Source: Tigriopus japonicus
Taxonomy: Eukaryota > Arthropoda > Copepoda > Harpacticoida > Harpacticidae
Reading direction: 5' to 3'
NCBI GenBank assembly: GCA_010645155.1
Contig: JAAGOF010000204.1
Location: 965,634-1,029,633 of the forward strand
DNA length: 64,000 bases
Part shown: positions 11,531 through 22,127 of the stretch, one piece after another
Position numbering within the stretch: position 1 is the stretch's first letter
How the letters are laid out: every line of letters begins with the position of its first letter
The notes under the pieces: generated by a model
Databases searched by the model: none
Told to the model about the DNA's origin: nothing
What the model saw: the letters and a program-made list of their open reading frames with translations, nothing else
Program-made: the position numbers and the translations under genes

Positions 11531-11833
11531 GTGTGACCTTTTTACCTTGTGACCTTTTTACCGTGTGACCTTTTTGCCATGTGACCTTTTTACCGTGTGA
11601 CCTTTTTACTGTGACCTTTTTACCGCGTGACCTTTTTACTGTGACCTTTTTACTTTGTGACCTTTTTACTGTGACCTATTTACCTTGTGACCTTTTTACT
11701 GTGACCTTTTTACTGTGACCTATTTACCCTGTGACCTATTTACCCCGTGACCTTTTTACTGTGACCTATTTACCCCGTGACCTTTTTATTGTGACCTATT
11801 TACCTGTGACCGTTTGCTTGTGACCTTTTTACC
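11531..11833 (-). repeat. Tandem array of AGGTCA-containing units (right arm)
   Basis: About twenty units read GTGACCTTTTTACC or GTGACCTATTTACC on the plus strand, i.e. AGGTCA words on the minus strand. Nineteen have the exact TGACCT core. The unit length varies between 14 and 16 bp through one- or two-base additions before GTGACC. The array is longer than its partner at 10081-10262 and runs directly into a minus-strand LINE copy. Confidence 0.9.
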
Positions 11834-12830
11834 TACAATCTCCAAATGTATTGTAGGTTACGAAGGCTTCTGAGATGAGACTGAATTAAATAAAAAATTT
11901 CCGGCATGATGGTCATTGCTTGAGCAAAAAAACATGACCTACATTATCAAAGGCCTTAACAAAGTCAATATAGACTACATCAACTGACCCGTGACTTCCA
12001 AGCTTGTCAATGATCTTGCGATGTACTAAAATGGGCTTGAAACCCATGCTGTCTGGGGGGAATTATATTATGAACTTCCAAATACTCTACATGCTTGGAC
12101 TTCATGATCTTTTCAAAAACCTTTGCAATACTGAAGTCAGAGAAATGGGCCTATAATTACTAGGGGGCGACTTCTCCGTCCTTAAAAATTGGTTCAATAT
12201 GAGTTACTTTTACAGTGTGAAAAGTTATTTTTACAGAGGGAAACTTGCCCTGATTCCAGATACGATGCATCAAGTAGGAGAAAATAGGGGTAAGAATCTG
12301 TGAGCATTTCATTAGAAACTGAGATGTCACACCATCGGGTCCAGGAGAACTCGAGAGCCTTAAGCTAACCTCTTGATGGCCTCAAAAGCATCTTGATCTG
12401 TGACTACCAGAATTTTTAAATGATAATTCTGACTTTCAAAACCAGTCTCATTAACAACATTGCTAGAGCTGTGACCTGCTTTGCTTACCCTTTTCCGCAT
12501 TGAAAATAGAACTTTATAACTTAGAGTTTCAGTAGTTTCTGAGCTTCGAATGATCTCATCGCATTGTTTGTATGGATACAATCCCATACATGCATGTTGT
12601 TCCATGTTCCAAACAAATGAGCAAAGGACGGGGCATTTTCTGAGAAGGATCTGGCTGGATGTAATGGCAATCGTCTTCGATAAATACTTGCAGGATTTAG
12701 ATGATGAAGCTTGACTGTTATTAAAGTTATCTGCATTATGAATGGCAATGTCAGAGACCTTGATTAACTCGCTACGCTTTGGAGCCTGAATTATTGATGG
12801 TACAATTCTCGACTCAATCACATACCGAAA
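11834..12830 (-). mobile_element. Degenerate non-LTR retrotransposon (reverse transcriptase fragment), copy 1
   Basis: Read on the minus strand, the segment encodes recognisable reverse-transcriptase pieces: VVTDQDAFEAIK near 12400, SPGPDGVTSQFLMKCSQIL, QGKFPS, then NYRPISLTS, KVFEKIMKSK, QHGFQAHFST and finally YIDFVKAFDNV near 11960. Frameshifts break these pieces apart. The part upstream of the RT (to about 12821) is open for 153 codons and probably belongs to the linker after the endonuclease. It is the same family as 34735-36050. The catalytic YADD block is missing because the copy ends at the array near 11834. CR1/L2-like affinity is a guess from the motif style. Confidence 0.8.
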
Positions 12831-13302
12831 AGAAAAAATGCAGGGGGAATCGAGAATGTCTATCTATCCGACACTTTTCCATTTCTCTTCGAGAGATCTT
12901 TTAATGAAAGGCCATAAAAAGAAGTTTCTTTATCAAAACAAATCACGGAGGGCCTATCGCAAAACAACGAATCCACGACAAAGGAGATTGGAAGAAGCTC
13001 GAGAGTTGAGAAGGTTGTTATTATGGTCCAGGACCACTGGCTAAGAGGAGAATAGTTAATGAATAAATGAACAAGGTATCCTCTTTGACGTACACCAAAA
13101 GCAGGATAGGTTTTGGACAAGGTAATGATGAAGAAAGGGGGGAATTTTTATTTGGGTTCCCAGCTACCTTGCGTCGTTCTAAACGCAACCGGCTTAGTGC
13201 TTTACTGTTGAGATAAGTCTTAGTTGTAACACCAAATCATTACTCAGTTACATATAACAAGAGAGAAAATCAATGAATTCAAAGCGATCACACCGATTGC
13301 AA
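12831..13302. other. No gene recognised
   Basis: A 68-codon plus-strand ORF (12838-13044) rich in Arg and Lys has no recognisable domain or clear splice sites. Confidence 0.35.
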
Positions 13303-13460
13303 TCAATGGATGAGTGTAGTCGAACGAATTCAGCTGGGGATTTGTGGGCCAAACTGGCTAGGGATGGATCAGAACTAGGTTAGGGCGTTTCATAGTTTAA
13401 ATTTGTTACGTGAGGGAAAAGTTCTTGTTCCGATTGATTGTCAAAACGAAGAATGCGAAA
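13303..13460 (+). repeat. Dispersed copy of the 1420-1702 repeat
   Basis: It starts AATGGATGAGTGTAGTCGAA and continues GAATTCAGCTGGGGAT, GGATGGATCAGAACTAGGTT and GATTGATTGTCAAAACGAAG, matching the left half of 1420-1600 in order and spacing. There is no second arm here, so it is a solitary fragment. Confidence 0.65.
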
Positions 13461-15261
13461 TAGGTGACTAGAGAGTGGTGACATTCTCAACCGGAAGAAC
13501 ACAAGTTCTGCACACCTTGTCAATTCAGCCTGACCATAACTTGCAGGCCATATAGTATTTAAATAAACATCTAACGCAATGACCCCTTTGGAATCTGTTA
13601 TTGGCTTCAGAACTTCAATTGTTTTGAAACTTTCTCTTTAGGACAGTAGACAATTGAAGTCCATTTCTCAGGTGCGAAATTGGAAGGCAAAAAAATATTG
13701 CGTTAATATCAATATGCGTTGACATTGCTTTAAGCTACTCCCAAATCAGGTCATAAAACACTGCAATTGATTTAGCCACTAATACTTTAAATGGGCCGAC
13801 CTGTCATTAGTTTTATACCATTATCTCATTCACGATTTGTTTGTTCTCTGTTAAGCGAGAACACTGAATACCATAGAAGACCAAAGAAAGGCCAAGGTTT
13901 GTTCGAACTCGGTGGTTTTCTGTTCTTTTTCATTTGCATCTGACATGCGATGGCAAAGCTTGCGATGATGGAACGCGGGTATGATTACCCACCCTTCCTC
14001 GTGGGAAGAGATCCTGTCACCCAAGAGCGACACAGTAAAGCCTTTTTAGCACACTTGGCTCGTTGTGGCTTCCACTATGCTCTGGAGTTCCCATTTCTTT
14101 GATCGATCTTCGGCAAACCCAATGATGGAACAATAACGTATAATGGCGGGTTCCATTGGAATTGCGCGTCAACACTCTTCTACGAAAACGGGATTTGCTT
14201 GCCACGACGACTGAGTAGAAATATTTTTATGCCTCTCAGTCAACAAAATGGGATTCCATGGAATTAGGCCCATACGCCTAACCACCAAGTGATCCAGGCT
14301 TGATGTGGTTTTCATGCCGTAATCCGCCAATGATGGTGATGATTGCCCTTTAGGTAGAGGTGCATTCGTCGTAAAAAGTAAACAATGTTTCATCATATTC
14401 ATGGAAGGTAGATTCCACATAGTAGAATTAGACCTCGGAACAATTGGGTACATATCAAGGAATGATTCAACCCGTTTCACGATATTAATGTATTCTGTCC
14501 AATCGGTCCAATCAGTTCAAACTAATGACTACAACTAAACTTATCAACAAGCAATCGACCTTATCTACCATAAAATATGGCAGCACTGCCAACTTGAAAT
14601 CCATTTTTACAACTATCGATGGAACTTGAAATCGAATTAGTTCGAGTGTTGCCAAGTTGGTCACTGCTTAGGTCTTTTCAAAAAGTTCAATACAACCTGT
14701 CCTTTTTAACAGCGAAAAACTTCCGAGTCAAAACTGACAGCACTCTGCAAATCTGCTGCCTTTGGGGGGTCTGATGTGCACGCCTTTTGGCTCCTTTCCG
14801 TTTTTTTTTTGTTTTTCAAGTCCAAGGATAACAACAAAACCTTACATGTTTGACCTCTAAAATCTCTTTTATTTGAACAAAGATAAAATACCGAAAATTT
14901 TGGTGTCAGCATTTAATTTAGCTGTGAAAAAGTTGCAGACCCTTCAGAGAAGCTAGACAAGGCAAAACGGGCAAAACGCATTAAGATAAGGTTGCGTCAG
15001 CTAAGTCGTCCAGTAGTTCCGTGGCCTGTAGTTTGAAACCGTTAAAGGAGGTTGTGTGACCTTTTCTCGATGTTCCGTCGAACAATTGCAGTTCCTTTTA
15101 TTTAGTCAAGTTCTTCGAGTTCTAGCCATCAAAAAGGCAAAGGACTCACTTCATTTATTCATCATTTAGACATTTCTTTCCAAATTACGTGTGCAAAGTT
15201 CAGTCTGAATTAATACTTAAATAGTAAATTAACATTCCTTTTTTTCAATATTGTCAAACAA
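13461..15261. other. No gene recognised
   Basis: Several overlapping minus-strand ORFs occur between 13851 and 14480 in different frames. None has a recognisable domain or a consistent splice pattern. I treat them as chance frames. Confidence 0.35.
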
Positions 15262-15269
15262 CAAATAAC

Positions 15270-17087
15270 TAAGGCTAGGACTTTTATTCAAAAAAATATA
15301 AAATATTTTTTTGAATATTTTCGGGAATTTTGGAGAAAAGTGAATATATCTGTCATTTTGAGGACTGCCGTTAGGCGAGAAAATAAACAAAGAAAATATT
15401 GTGACTCCGCCTTGTCATCCATCAATCATCGATCACCATGAGTATCTCTAACAGGAGGAAATGGCTTACCAGCCTTAATACCGGCAAGGACTTCCCCTAC
15501 AGAAAACTCGATAACAGAGAGAGCTCCATCTCCTGTGGGCCCTGTGAGAGCCTAGTAAAAGCCAGTTGCAAGGCGCAACTTCAGCAACACTTGAAGACGT
15601 CCAGGCACATGATCAATCTCAAGCTGAATTAGGAGACACATGTTGCCAAGAACCAGGCACACAGCGAGGATGTGTTGCAAAAAAAAAGAAGAATCTTTCA
15701 AAATCTGAAAAAATTGGCAGGGAACTCTGTTCAGTTTTCTTAGCTGCCAATATTCCTTGGTCGAAGTTGGAGCACCCCCAAATTCCGCGTCTTTCTGGAA
15801 GAGCGCCTTGCAGTATCCATCCCAAATGAGTCCTCGCTGCGCAAGAACTACATGCCCCAATGCTAGGAGGAAGTATCCTCCCAGATCAGGGCTGACCTCA
15901 GTGGTTTCCCCATTTGGATCAGTGTGAATGAATCCTCTGACTGCTTGGGACGGGCTGATGCAAATGTGATTTGCAGAAGACTTGATGCCGAAAAATACCA
16001 CCAGCCTCACTTAGTCCTCTGCAAGTTCCTTGAGCAAACAGACAGCATCACCATTGCCCGTCTTGTGAATCAGGCTGTGCTTTGGATTTCCCCTGATTTT
16101 GACTACAATCTGGCAAAGGTCTTTGTGACTGACGGCGCAGCCTCCATGGTCAAAGCCGGCAAGGATATGCGGTTGTTTTTCCAGAACTTGCTTCACCTGA
16201 CTTGAACAGCCCAAGCCTTGCATCGCACCTGTGACTTGGTAGTGGAGAGCTTCCCTGAGGTCAACCCCCTGATTTCCAGCACAAAGAAGGTGTTTTTGAA
16301 AGCTCCACTGAGGCGTGCCGAGTTCAGAGCTTGCTGCACTGGCATCCAATTACCCCCTGCACCCGTGTTGACCAGGTAGGGTACTTGGGTCAGAGCAGCC
16401 GTCTGGTACACGCTGTACTTCAAGGAGGTTAAGGACGTGGTTGACAGCTTCACAAGCACGGACGCCAGGTGCATTGCTGAGAGCCAGGAGCAGTTTGCCA
16501 AGAGCTGCATGACCAGGGACCTCACTTACATCCTTTCCAACCTGGCCTTCCTGCCCATGACCATCACCAGCCTTGAGGAACAGGGTCTGTCCTTGGACAA
16601 GGCCCTCACACTCATCGACAACACCAAGGCCAGGCTGGAGAGCTGCCCTGGCCCTGTTGGAAGGGCCCTGCAGGCCAAGATGGAGAGTTTGCTTTCCAAG
16701 AATCCAGAATTGGAAACAGTCCAAAAGGTCCAGAAGGCCATCGTTGGTGAGGGAGACCTTCTGAATGAGATGTCTCCATTGGATGTTGCCCAAATGAAGT
16801 ACTTGCCAACAGCAAGTGTCGATGTTGAGCGTTCATTCTCCTTGTACAAGAACGTCCTCTCTGACAGACGTCAGTGCCTCACCGAAGAGAACTTGTCGAT
16901 GATTTGGTGGTTCAATGCTTCTTCAACAGAGGGCAAGAAGATAAATAGACTGAGAATTTCATTCTGTACCAAAAAGGCACCGCGATTTTTTGAATATTTT
17001 AAGTGTTTAGGCAAATATTTTCCCCCTTTTTGGTAAATAAATAATGAATATTTGGCTACTTTTTGCTGAATATTATTCCGAGCTCTA
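15270..17087 (+). mobile_element. hAT transposon, decayed but with intact ends
   Basis: The element is bounded by CAAATAAC on both sides (15262-15269 and 17088-17095), a perfect 8-bp target duplication. The terminal inverted repeats match at 15 of 21 positions: TAAGGCTAGGACTTTTATTC on the left and TAGAGCTCGGAATAATATTC on the right when complemented. The 1818-bp length is short but enough for a reduced hAT transposase, which is present as a broken frame. Its base composition is more GC-rich than the surrounding DNA, consistent with a mobile coding sequence. Confidence 0.93.
15438..17036 (+). pseudogene. hAT transposase pseudogene
   Basis: The N-terminus (15438-15632) carries a BED-type finger pattern, CGPC followed about 15 residues later by LQQHLKTSRH, which binds element ends in this family. 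Coding then shifts frame (about 15690-15780, SEKIGRELCSVFL) and back (from about 15783). In the third block come the catalytic-region signature FVTDGAASMVKAGKDM (near 16125) and the homologue of the TAHALHR stretch. The C-terminal dimerisation block (LPTASVDVERSFSLYKN, then LSDRRQCLTEENL) is well preserved near 16800-16900. Stops occur near 15860, at LT*TAQALHRTCD near 16200, and near 16374. With two frameshifts and three stops it cannot make transposase. Confidence 0.92.
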
Positions 17088-17095
17088 CAAATAAC

Positions 17096-17610
17096 ACATG
17101 TGATAGCCAACTGCTAAAGTTTTTCTGACGGTTAGTAGGACCATATTTACTCAATTGAAAATCTTCTAAAGATAAAGTTTGTACACCTCAACTTGGTACC
17201 CATTCACCTCAAGCTTCGCCAGAAAATGTCCTAACACAAAATAGTTTCCCCAAATCGACGATGCTTGAAAACATAATTTGACAACAAATGGCAAGTGATG
17301 GAAAAATCGCCCGAAGTTCGAAAAAGTTTCAGTTGTTTTTAAAAGCCCGATAAATATGTGGGATGAGAACTTGCTCAAAAATATCTAAGTAAAACCATGA
17401 AGGAGAAGCATTTATTAATCTTAATTGTGAGATTTCTCGTTCTCATTGAATACACTTTTGTTCAATGTGATATAGTACAATTTGCGGGACAAATAACGTA
17501 TAGCGGGGCCCATTTTAGGTTTGATCGATATTTATATTTTGCAAGTTAAGAAGGCCATCCGTAAAATCAACTCACATTAGGTAATTTTGCACCAGACTTT
17601 CTTTTTACAG
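17096..17610. other. Presumed intron sequence
   Basis: AT-rich DNA directly upstream of the splice acceptor at 17597-17610 (polypyrimidine tract then ACAG). No open exon found. Confidence 0.4.
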
Positions 17611-17762
17611 ATCCAGCGACGAGGAAAAGAAGCTCAAACGAGCCAGTTGTGTCATTGGTGTGATAGCGACCGTAATTTTCCTACTATGCTTTGCAATGGT
17701 GGCTGTGACTCTGCACCTTTCACCCGAAATTGATAAATTGGCAACAGAAAAATTGGCTACAG
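17611..17762 (+). CDS. Internal exon encoding a transmembrane helix
   Basis: A 152-bp exon is bounded by CTTTCTTTTTACAG at its left and CAG/GTAAGT at its right. It completes a split codon with one base and ends with one base of the next codon. It encodes SSDEEKKLKRASC, then a hydrophobic helix (VIGVIATVIFLLCFAMVAV), then TLHLSPEIDKLATEKLAT. Basic residues precede the helix and polar residues follow it, suggesting an N-inside type II orientation. The layout and the exit phase are the same as for the helix-coding end of the exon at 24674-26768. Its upstream and downstream partner exons were not identified. The phase would also fit the acceptor at 57059. No known family was recognised. Confidence 0.7.
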
Positions 17763-19327
17763 GTAAGTATTCAATAATTTTTTGTAAAGAATTATTTTGT
17801 TATCCGTTCATCTTGTTTCAAACAAGGAAGGCTCAAGACAGTATCACTTTCATAGTGGTGTTTAGCGCCAATTACTAGTTCAAGGAATTTTGGTGGAGGG
17901 AATGACTAATGCTAATGGATTTAGTGAAAAAGCGCCAATATTTTTTAAGAAAAGCGATATTAACTTAAAAAGCCAATCATAAAAAAGGTTCGGTATTTAT
18001 TGAAAATGTGCAATTTACAAAACAGGGTCTTGCATAAAAGGGCTCAAAATTTGATCGCGAGCATCATTAAAGAAGCTATTTCAAAAGAGCGATTGACGAA
18101 AGATGTTTAGGATCCCAATTTGTTTTTGAAGCAAACAAGTTGCAACGCAACATTCCTCATAAGGAATAAAAAATCCCAAGAACACATTTTTCAAATCGTA
18201 TCTTCATGGGCCAATGTTTTGCTCCATCTTCCTGAATTGTTTATCCATCAGAAAATGCCCAACCGATAAATCAACCGCAATAAAAGCTCAAAATAAGAGG
18301 ACTATTTCTCAAGACCTAGAAAGGCGTTGTGTCATGGTGCCAATGTCATTCGAGCTGGTCCATTTTAAGTGCCGACAGATTTCCTTGGTCGTCCCTCGTT
18401 AAATTTATGGTATCGATGGATCCAAATCCCTCATGTTCAATGGAGCTTCACGCGACGTGGTCCTCACCACCTGGAGTGAGTGCCAAACTTGTCGTCTGTA
18501 ATCCAATAGAGGCGTGTAGTACATTCTCTGGCAAACTCAATTCGATCAAATATCAGGATCCGAGATCTCTGGACCTTTTTGGAACACTTACTGGATAGGC
18601 AATCTTCTCGTTAGTTTGCAACCAGCCCAAGAGAAATGGCATCACCTGATTGGCAATGTTTGCAAAGTGCCAGAGAAGGTTCTTCTCTGGAACTCTGGAG
18701 GTCCATGGTGATGATGATTGTTGCATGCATATGTGGAGGAAATTTAGCACGTGGTTCGTTCCCCGTGGCTCGTTTGTTAGCGCACTCGTGCATCTCCACT
18801 TCGTTAACTTTCCGATCCTGAGCCTGCAAATTTTTAAGTCAAGAAGGGAAAACCGAGATTCGTGAGGGTTTCACGGCATGAACAATGATCCGACACTCAC
18901 TCTTAAACCTTTTGAAGTTCAGACGAGAAAAAGAGGCCACATTCTCATTGCATTTAAAATGGATATTCTGGTCACTGGGTTTACATTTAAAACAGCAAAG
19001 TTACAAATTTTAGCCACTGGATTCAGTCTTCAAAGTAGATCTTGTTCTCATTCATAATTTAAGATGGTACCCCTAGATATGGCAAACCTTGTTGGGCATT
19101 TCGTTGGCAGAAAAAGAAGCCCATTCTTTGGTGGTATGGGTGGATTGACTTTGCATCAGCTAATTGGGCAGTCAGGCAGCTTCCAAAAGCTAAATTTCAT
19201 GAAGGTTCATGTTTTCTGTAATCACAAAACCCATTTCATCAAGCTTGTCTTAACTATAATTGAGACGAGGTCAAGTTCAAACGCACTTATGTTTGGTCAG
19301 CCTGTTGAAATCAAATATCAAAGGGAG
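17763..19327. other. No gene recognised
   Basis: Presumed intron downstream of the 17762 donor. Short ORFs near 18329-18830 overlap on both strands and show no domain. Confidence 0.4.
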
Positions 19328-19567
19328 GAGGCGTGGTGTCGTGGTTAGCGCAGTTTTCTATTGTGATAGAGGTCCCTGGTTCGATTCTCCTCCCCGACCT
19401 TTCTCAAGGAAACTTATAGACGTTAATCCACACCCACAGACGGAGAAACAATCTGATATCGGACAAGATTGCCTATCGGAAAAAATGAATAATGTGATGG
19501 CTGGCTTCGCTGGGCGGGCGAGGATCAAACCTCCAACCCTAGCACCCAGCATCCCCAAAAACTAAAA
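19328..19567 (+). mobile_element. tRNA-derived SINE, full-length
   Basis: The head GGCGTGGTGTCGTGGTTAGC is tRNA-like. It carries a TCGTGGTTAG A-box-like motif and a perfect GGTTCGATTC B box about 30 bp further on, the spacing of an RNA polymerase III internal promoter. The body (CACACCCACAGACGGAGAA, ATTGCCTATCGGAA, GATGGCTGGCTTCGCTGGGC) recurs at 3945-4121 and, inverted, at 38748-38804. The 3' end is A-rich. The TGGTTAGC word resembles tRNA-Asp, -Glu or -Val heads. Which tRNA it came from is not settled. Confidence 0.85.
19339..19387 (+). promoter_or_regulatory. RNA polymerase III A and B boxes of the SINE
   Basis: The A-box-like TCGTGGTTAG lies at 19339-19348 and the B box GGTTCGATTC at 19378-19387. 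Both truncated copies lack this region. Confidence 0.75.
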
Positions 19568-21834
19568 AGCCAAAGTGTCCTATGGAGGGGATATACTAGG
19601 ACGGGTCGGCCGTGAATTTTCATTGCAGGCAACAACAGCCGTGTATCATCAGCGACTAGTTGAAACTTGCCCCAACTAGAGTCCTTTCAGTCTCTAATCA
19701 GTGAGTAATCACTACCAAATACTCAGATCATGTGTCTTGTTTTCGTTCCTCTCTCGTGGTTGAAGAGGACTTGCTTAATTGCTTGTAGTGCAAAGTAAAG
19801 AAATATTTTTGTACTTTTGTATGAGCCATTCATAAATACCGACTACAAGGAGCTATTATAGATTGTTTCTGACAACTGTCAGCAAGGTGAATCTTATTAG
19901 CAACTTTCAACCTTTGCAGTGCCGAAGACAAATACTTTTTTGGAAAAGAGACATGAAACGAAGTCTAGATATCTGCACGTTCAACCTCAAAACTTTGGCG
20001 AGAGCTCGTTCCTTTTTTGTACTCGAGCGAGAACGAGAAACTGTGCTCCATCTACACTGACGTTTGGTAATTGTTCTAGCCTTTCTCCGTTTTCTGCCAT
20101 GGACTATATACCACGAACCATCAACTGGTTGTGGTTGGATAAGGAGGGACGGGAATCATCAAGGGAATTTAATCACTCACTTAGTGCAAACTATTTTCAA
20201 ACGTGAATAAAGAAGCCACTCTCTGGCAGCTCTGAAGCGAGGATCTGATTTCAGGGTTTTCATACCCATTTCCACGCATTTACTGGCGGGAACACAGAAA
20301 ACCCATTGGAACACATGAATATGCAATTGGAGGGATTTTTCACCATGAAAATATGAAACCTCTGTTTTCTCAGGGCAAAATAGAATCCCTTGAGAGAAAA
20401 CAAATAATTACATGAGGAAATGGATGATGTCAACAAGTTGGCGTTATTTTTCGTCTTGTCTGGCATTGATTGCATTGTCTAAATGCATTTGGCAACGAAT
20501 CGTTTTTGACAGTGATGTGGAACAAAAAATGCAAATATCACCAAAGTGCTTACATTCAGAACATGGAAAGGGGCTTGAATTTTAGTTTCCCATGTATTAG
20601 CAACGTGTTCAGGACTGATCTCTTCGCGAAGAAAAGTGTTCCAATCTTGCTTGTCATCTCATGATCCAGCGTGAACAAGCTTTCACCCTGTCAGTTGTGT
20701 GCGGTTGTCCCAGATCCATGTTCCATGGTTCTGGGTTAGAAAGAGTCTTTTGTCACTCAATAAATTGGGCTTTATTGTGACGCCCTAAAACGTTTCCTCT
20801 ACCTTGGTCTAAAGGGATAACATTGCCGGGATAAACTGGTTTCGCCAGCAGAACAAGGTGGTTCTAAATTAATTTCAGCATGTCCGTCGCAGACTACTTA
20901 TTTACTGGCAAGTGTACGTGGACTTTGGAAAGGCCTTGAGATTGTACTTCAAGGCCGAGAAAACACTTCCAAATGAGCTCTTTGCACATGATGACCGTAG
21001 GTACGTCGTGAAGGGCGAGTAACTTTTTTCCATTTATTTTAATGTACTATGTTCTACGATTCACGAGGTCTTTTGTACTACAAACAAACGTAATGACTTA
21101 CTTAAGATGGCTAACGAAAGTAATTTGTTTGTCAATCAGACCAAACATGTTTCAAAAGCGCTAAAAAGACATAATGAAAAATCCAAAATGTCAAAACCGA
21201 TCATACCGCTCTATTTTCAATTTTTCAGACCTGCTGACAATGTGGAAACACTAATGTCAATTAATTATCTGAGTCACAGTACTAGAATGGACCAACAAGA
21301 TGTTGAAAAAAAAACGAAAGTTGAAAATGTATCAAGAGCGAAATGGAAATCCTTTAAAATCGTAGTAAAAATTAACAAAACAAATATTAGCGTTTGGCTA
21401 CAATCATTCACTGATAACTAATGATGAATCTTGCCCATTTCATGCCCATTTTTGGTATTTCGAACAATTTACTGTCCCCAGATTTCCTTTTTGCCTATGG
21501 CTCTGATACTTGGAGCATTATCCTCGAGAAGCAAGAAAAGTTACGATCCTGATGGTCACTTTTAGATTTTACCGCAACAAACAGAACCTAAAAAGTTTTT
21601 TTTGCAGGACCATGGCACCAAATCCTAACACTAACTGAGGCTAACAGACTTAGACCATTAGAACAAGTTTCTCCTTCCATTAAGAAAGTGAGTGTTTTTA
21701 CTCCGAGTCTTAAAATACGAATTTTACCTAATGGTCCGCTGTCTGGCTTTTAGAACTGACACATCAATCGTGGTCGGTAAAATGAGTCTTGGTCATTTGT
21801 GTCTTGAAGGCTCCTCTTCAATGTTGGTTTATTC
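19568..21834. other. No firm gene; one weak exon candidate
   Basis: Mostly AT-rich non-coding DNA. From about 20880 to 21020, after ATTTCAG, one frame stays open for roughly 47 codons (including YWQVYVDFGKALRLYFKAE) and contains an AG/GTACGT donor-like site. With no homology recognised I do not call it. Confidence 0.3.
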
Positions 21835-22119
21835 TAGTGATGGACCGAAAGGGCTCATAACCGAAACCGAAAGTTTCGGCCAAAAGAGAGCTTAACCGAA
21901 ACCGAAACCGAAAGCAGCTGACTACAAAATTGGATAAATGCAAAATCCACCTTATAAATTAAATTGCTCATGTGTTCGATGTTGGGTAGTCGCAAATTTT
22001 GAAAAAAAAATCGATTTCGTTATCAAACTCCATCCTTTGTAGTGCATGGCTGCTTTCGATTTCGGTAGGCATAACCGAAACCGAAACCGAAATTTCGGCC
22101 GAAAGCGCTTTCGGTCCGA
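21835..22119. mobile_element. Probable hAT-like MITE rich in AACCGA words
   Basis: It begins TAGTGATGGACCGAAAGGG and ends AAAGCGCTTTCGGTCCGA, so ACCGAAAG and CTTTCGGT are mirrored at the two ends. The interior repeats AACCGAAACCGAAA and TTTCGGCC. The flanking octamers GTTTATTC and GTTTGTTC agree at 7 of 8 positions. The right tip lacks the TAGTGA part, and the right flank is itself duplicated, so the exact boundary is uncertain. Confidence 0.6.
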
Positions 22120-22127
22120 GTTTGTTC

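Noticed and set aside
13851..14480. Chain of overlapping minus-strand ORFs
   Set aside because: The frames differ, no splice pattern joins them and no domain is visible.
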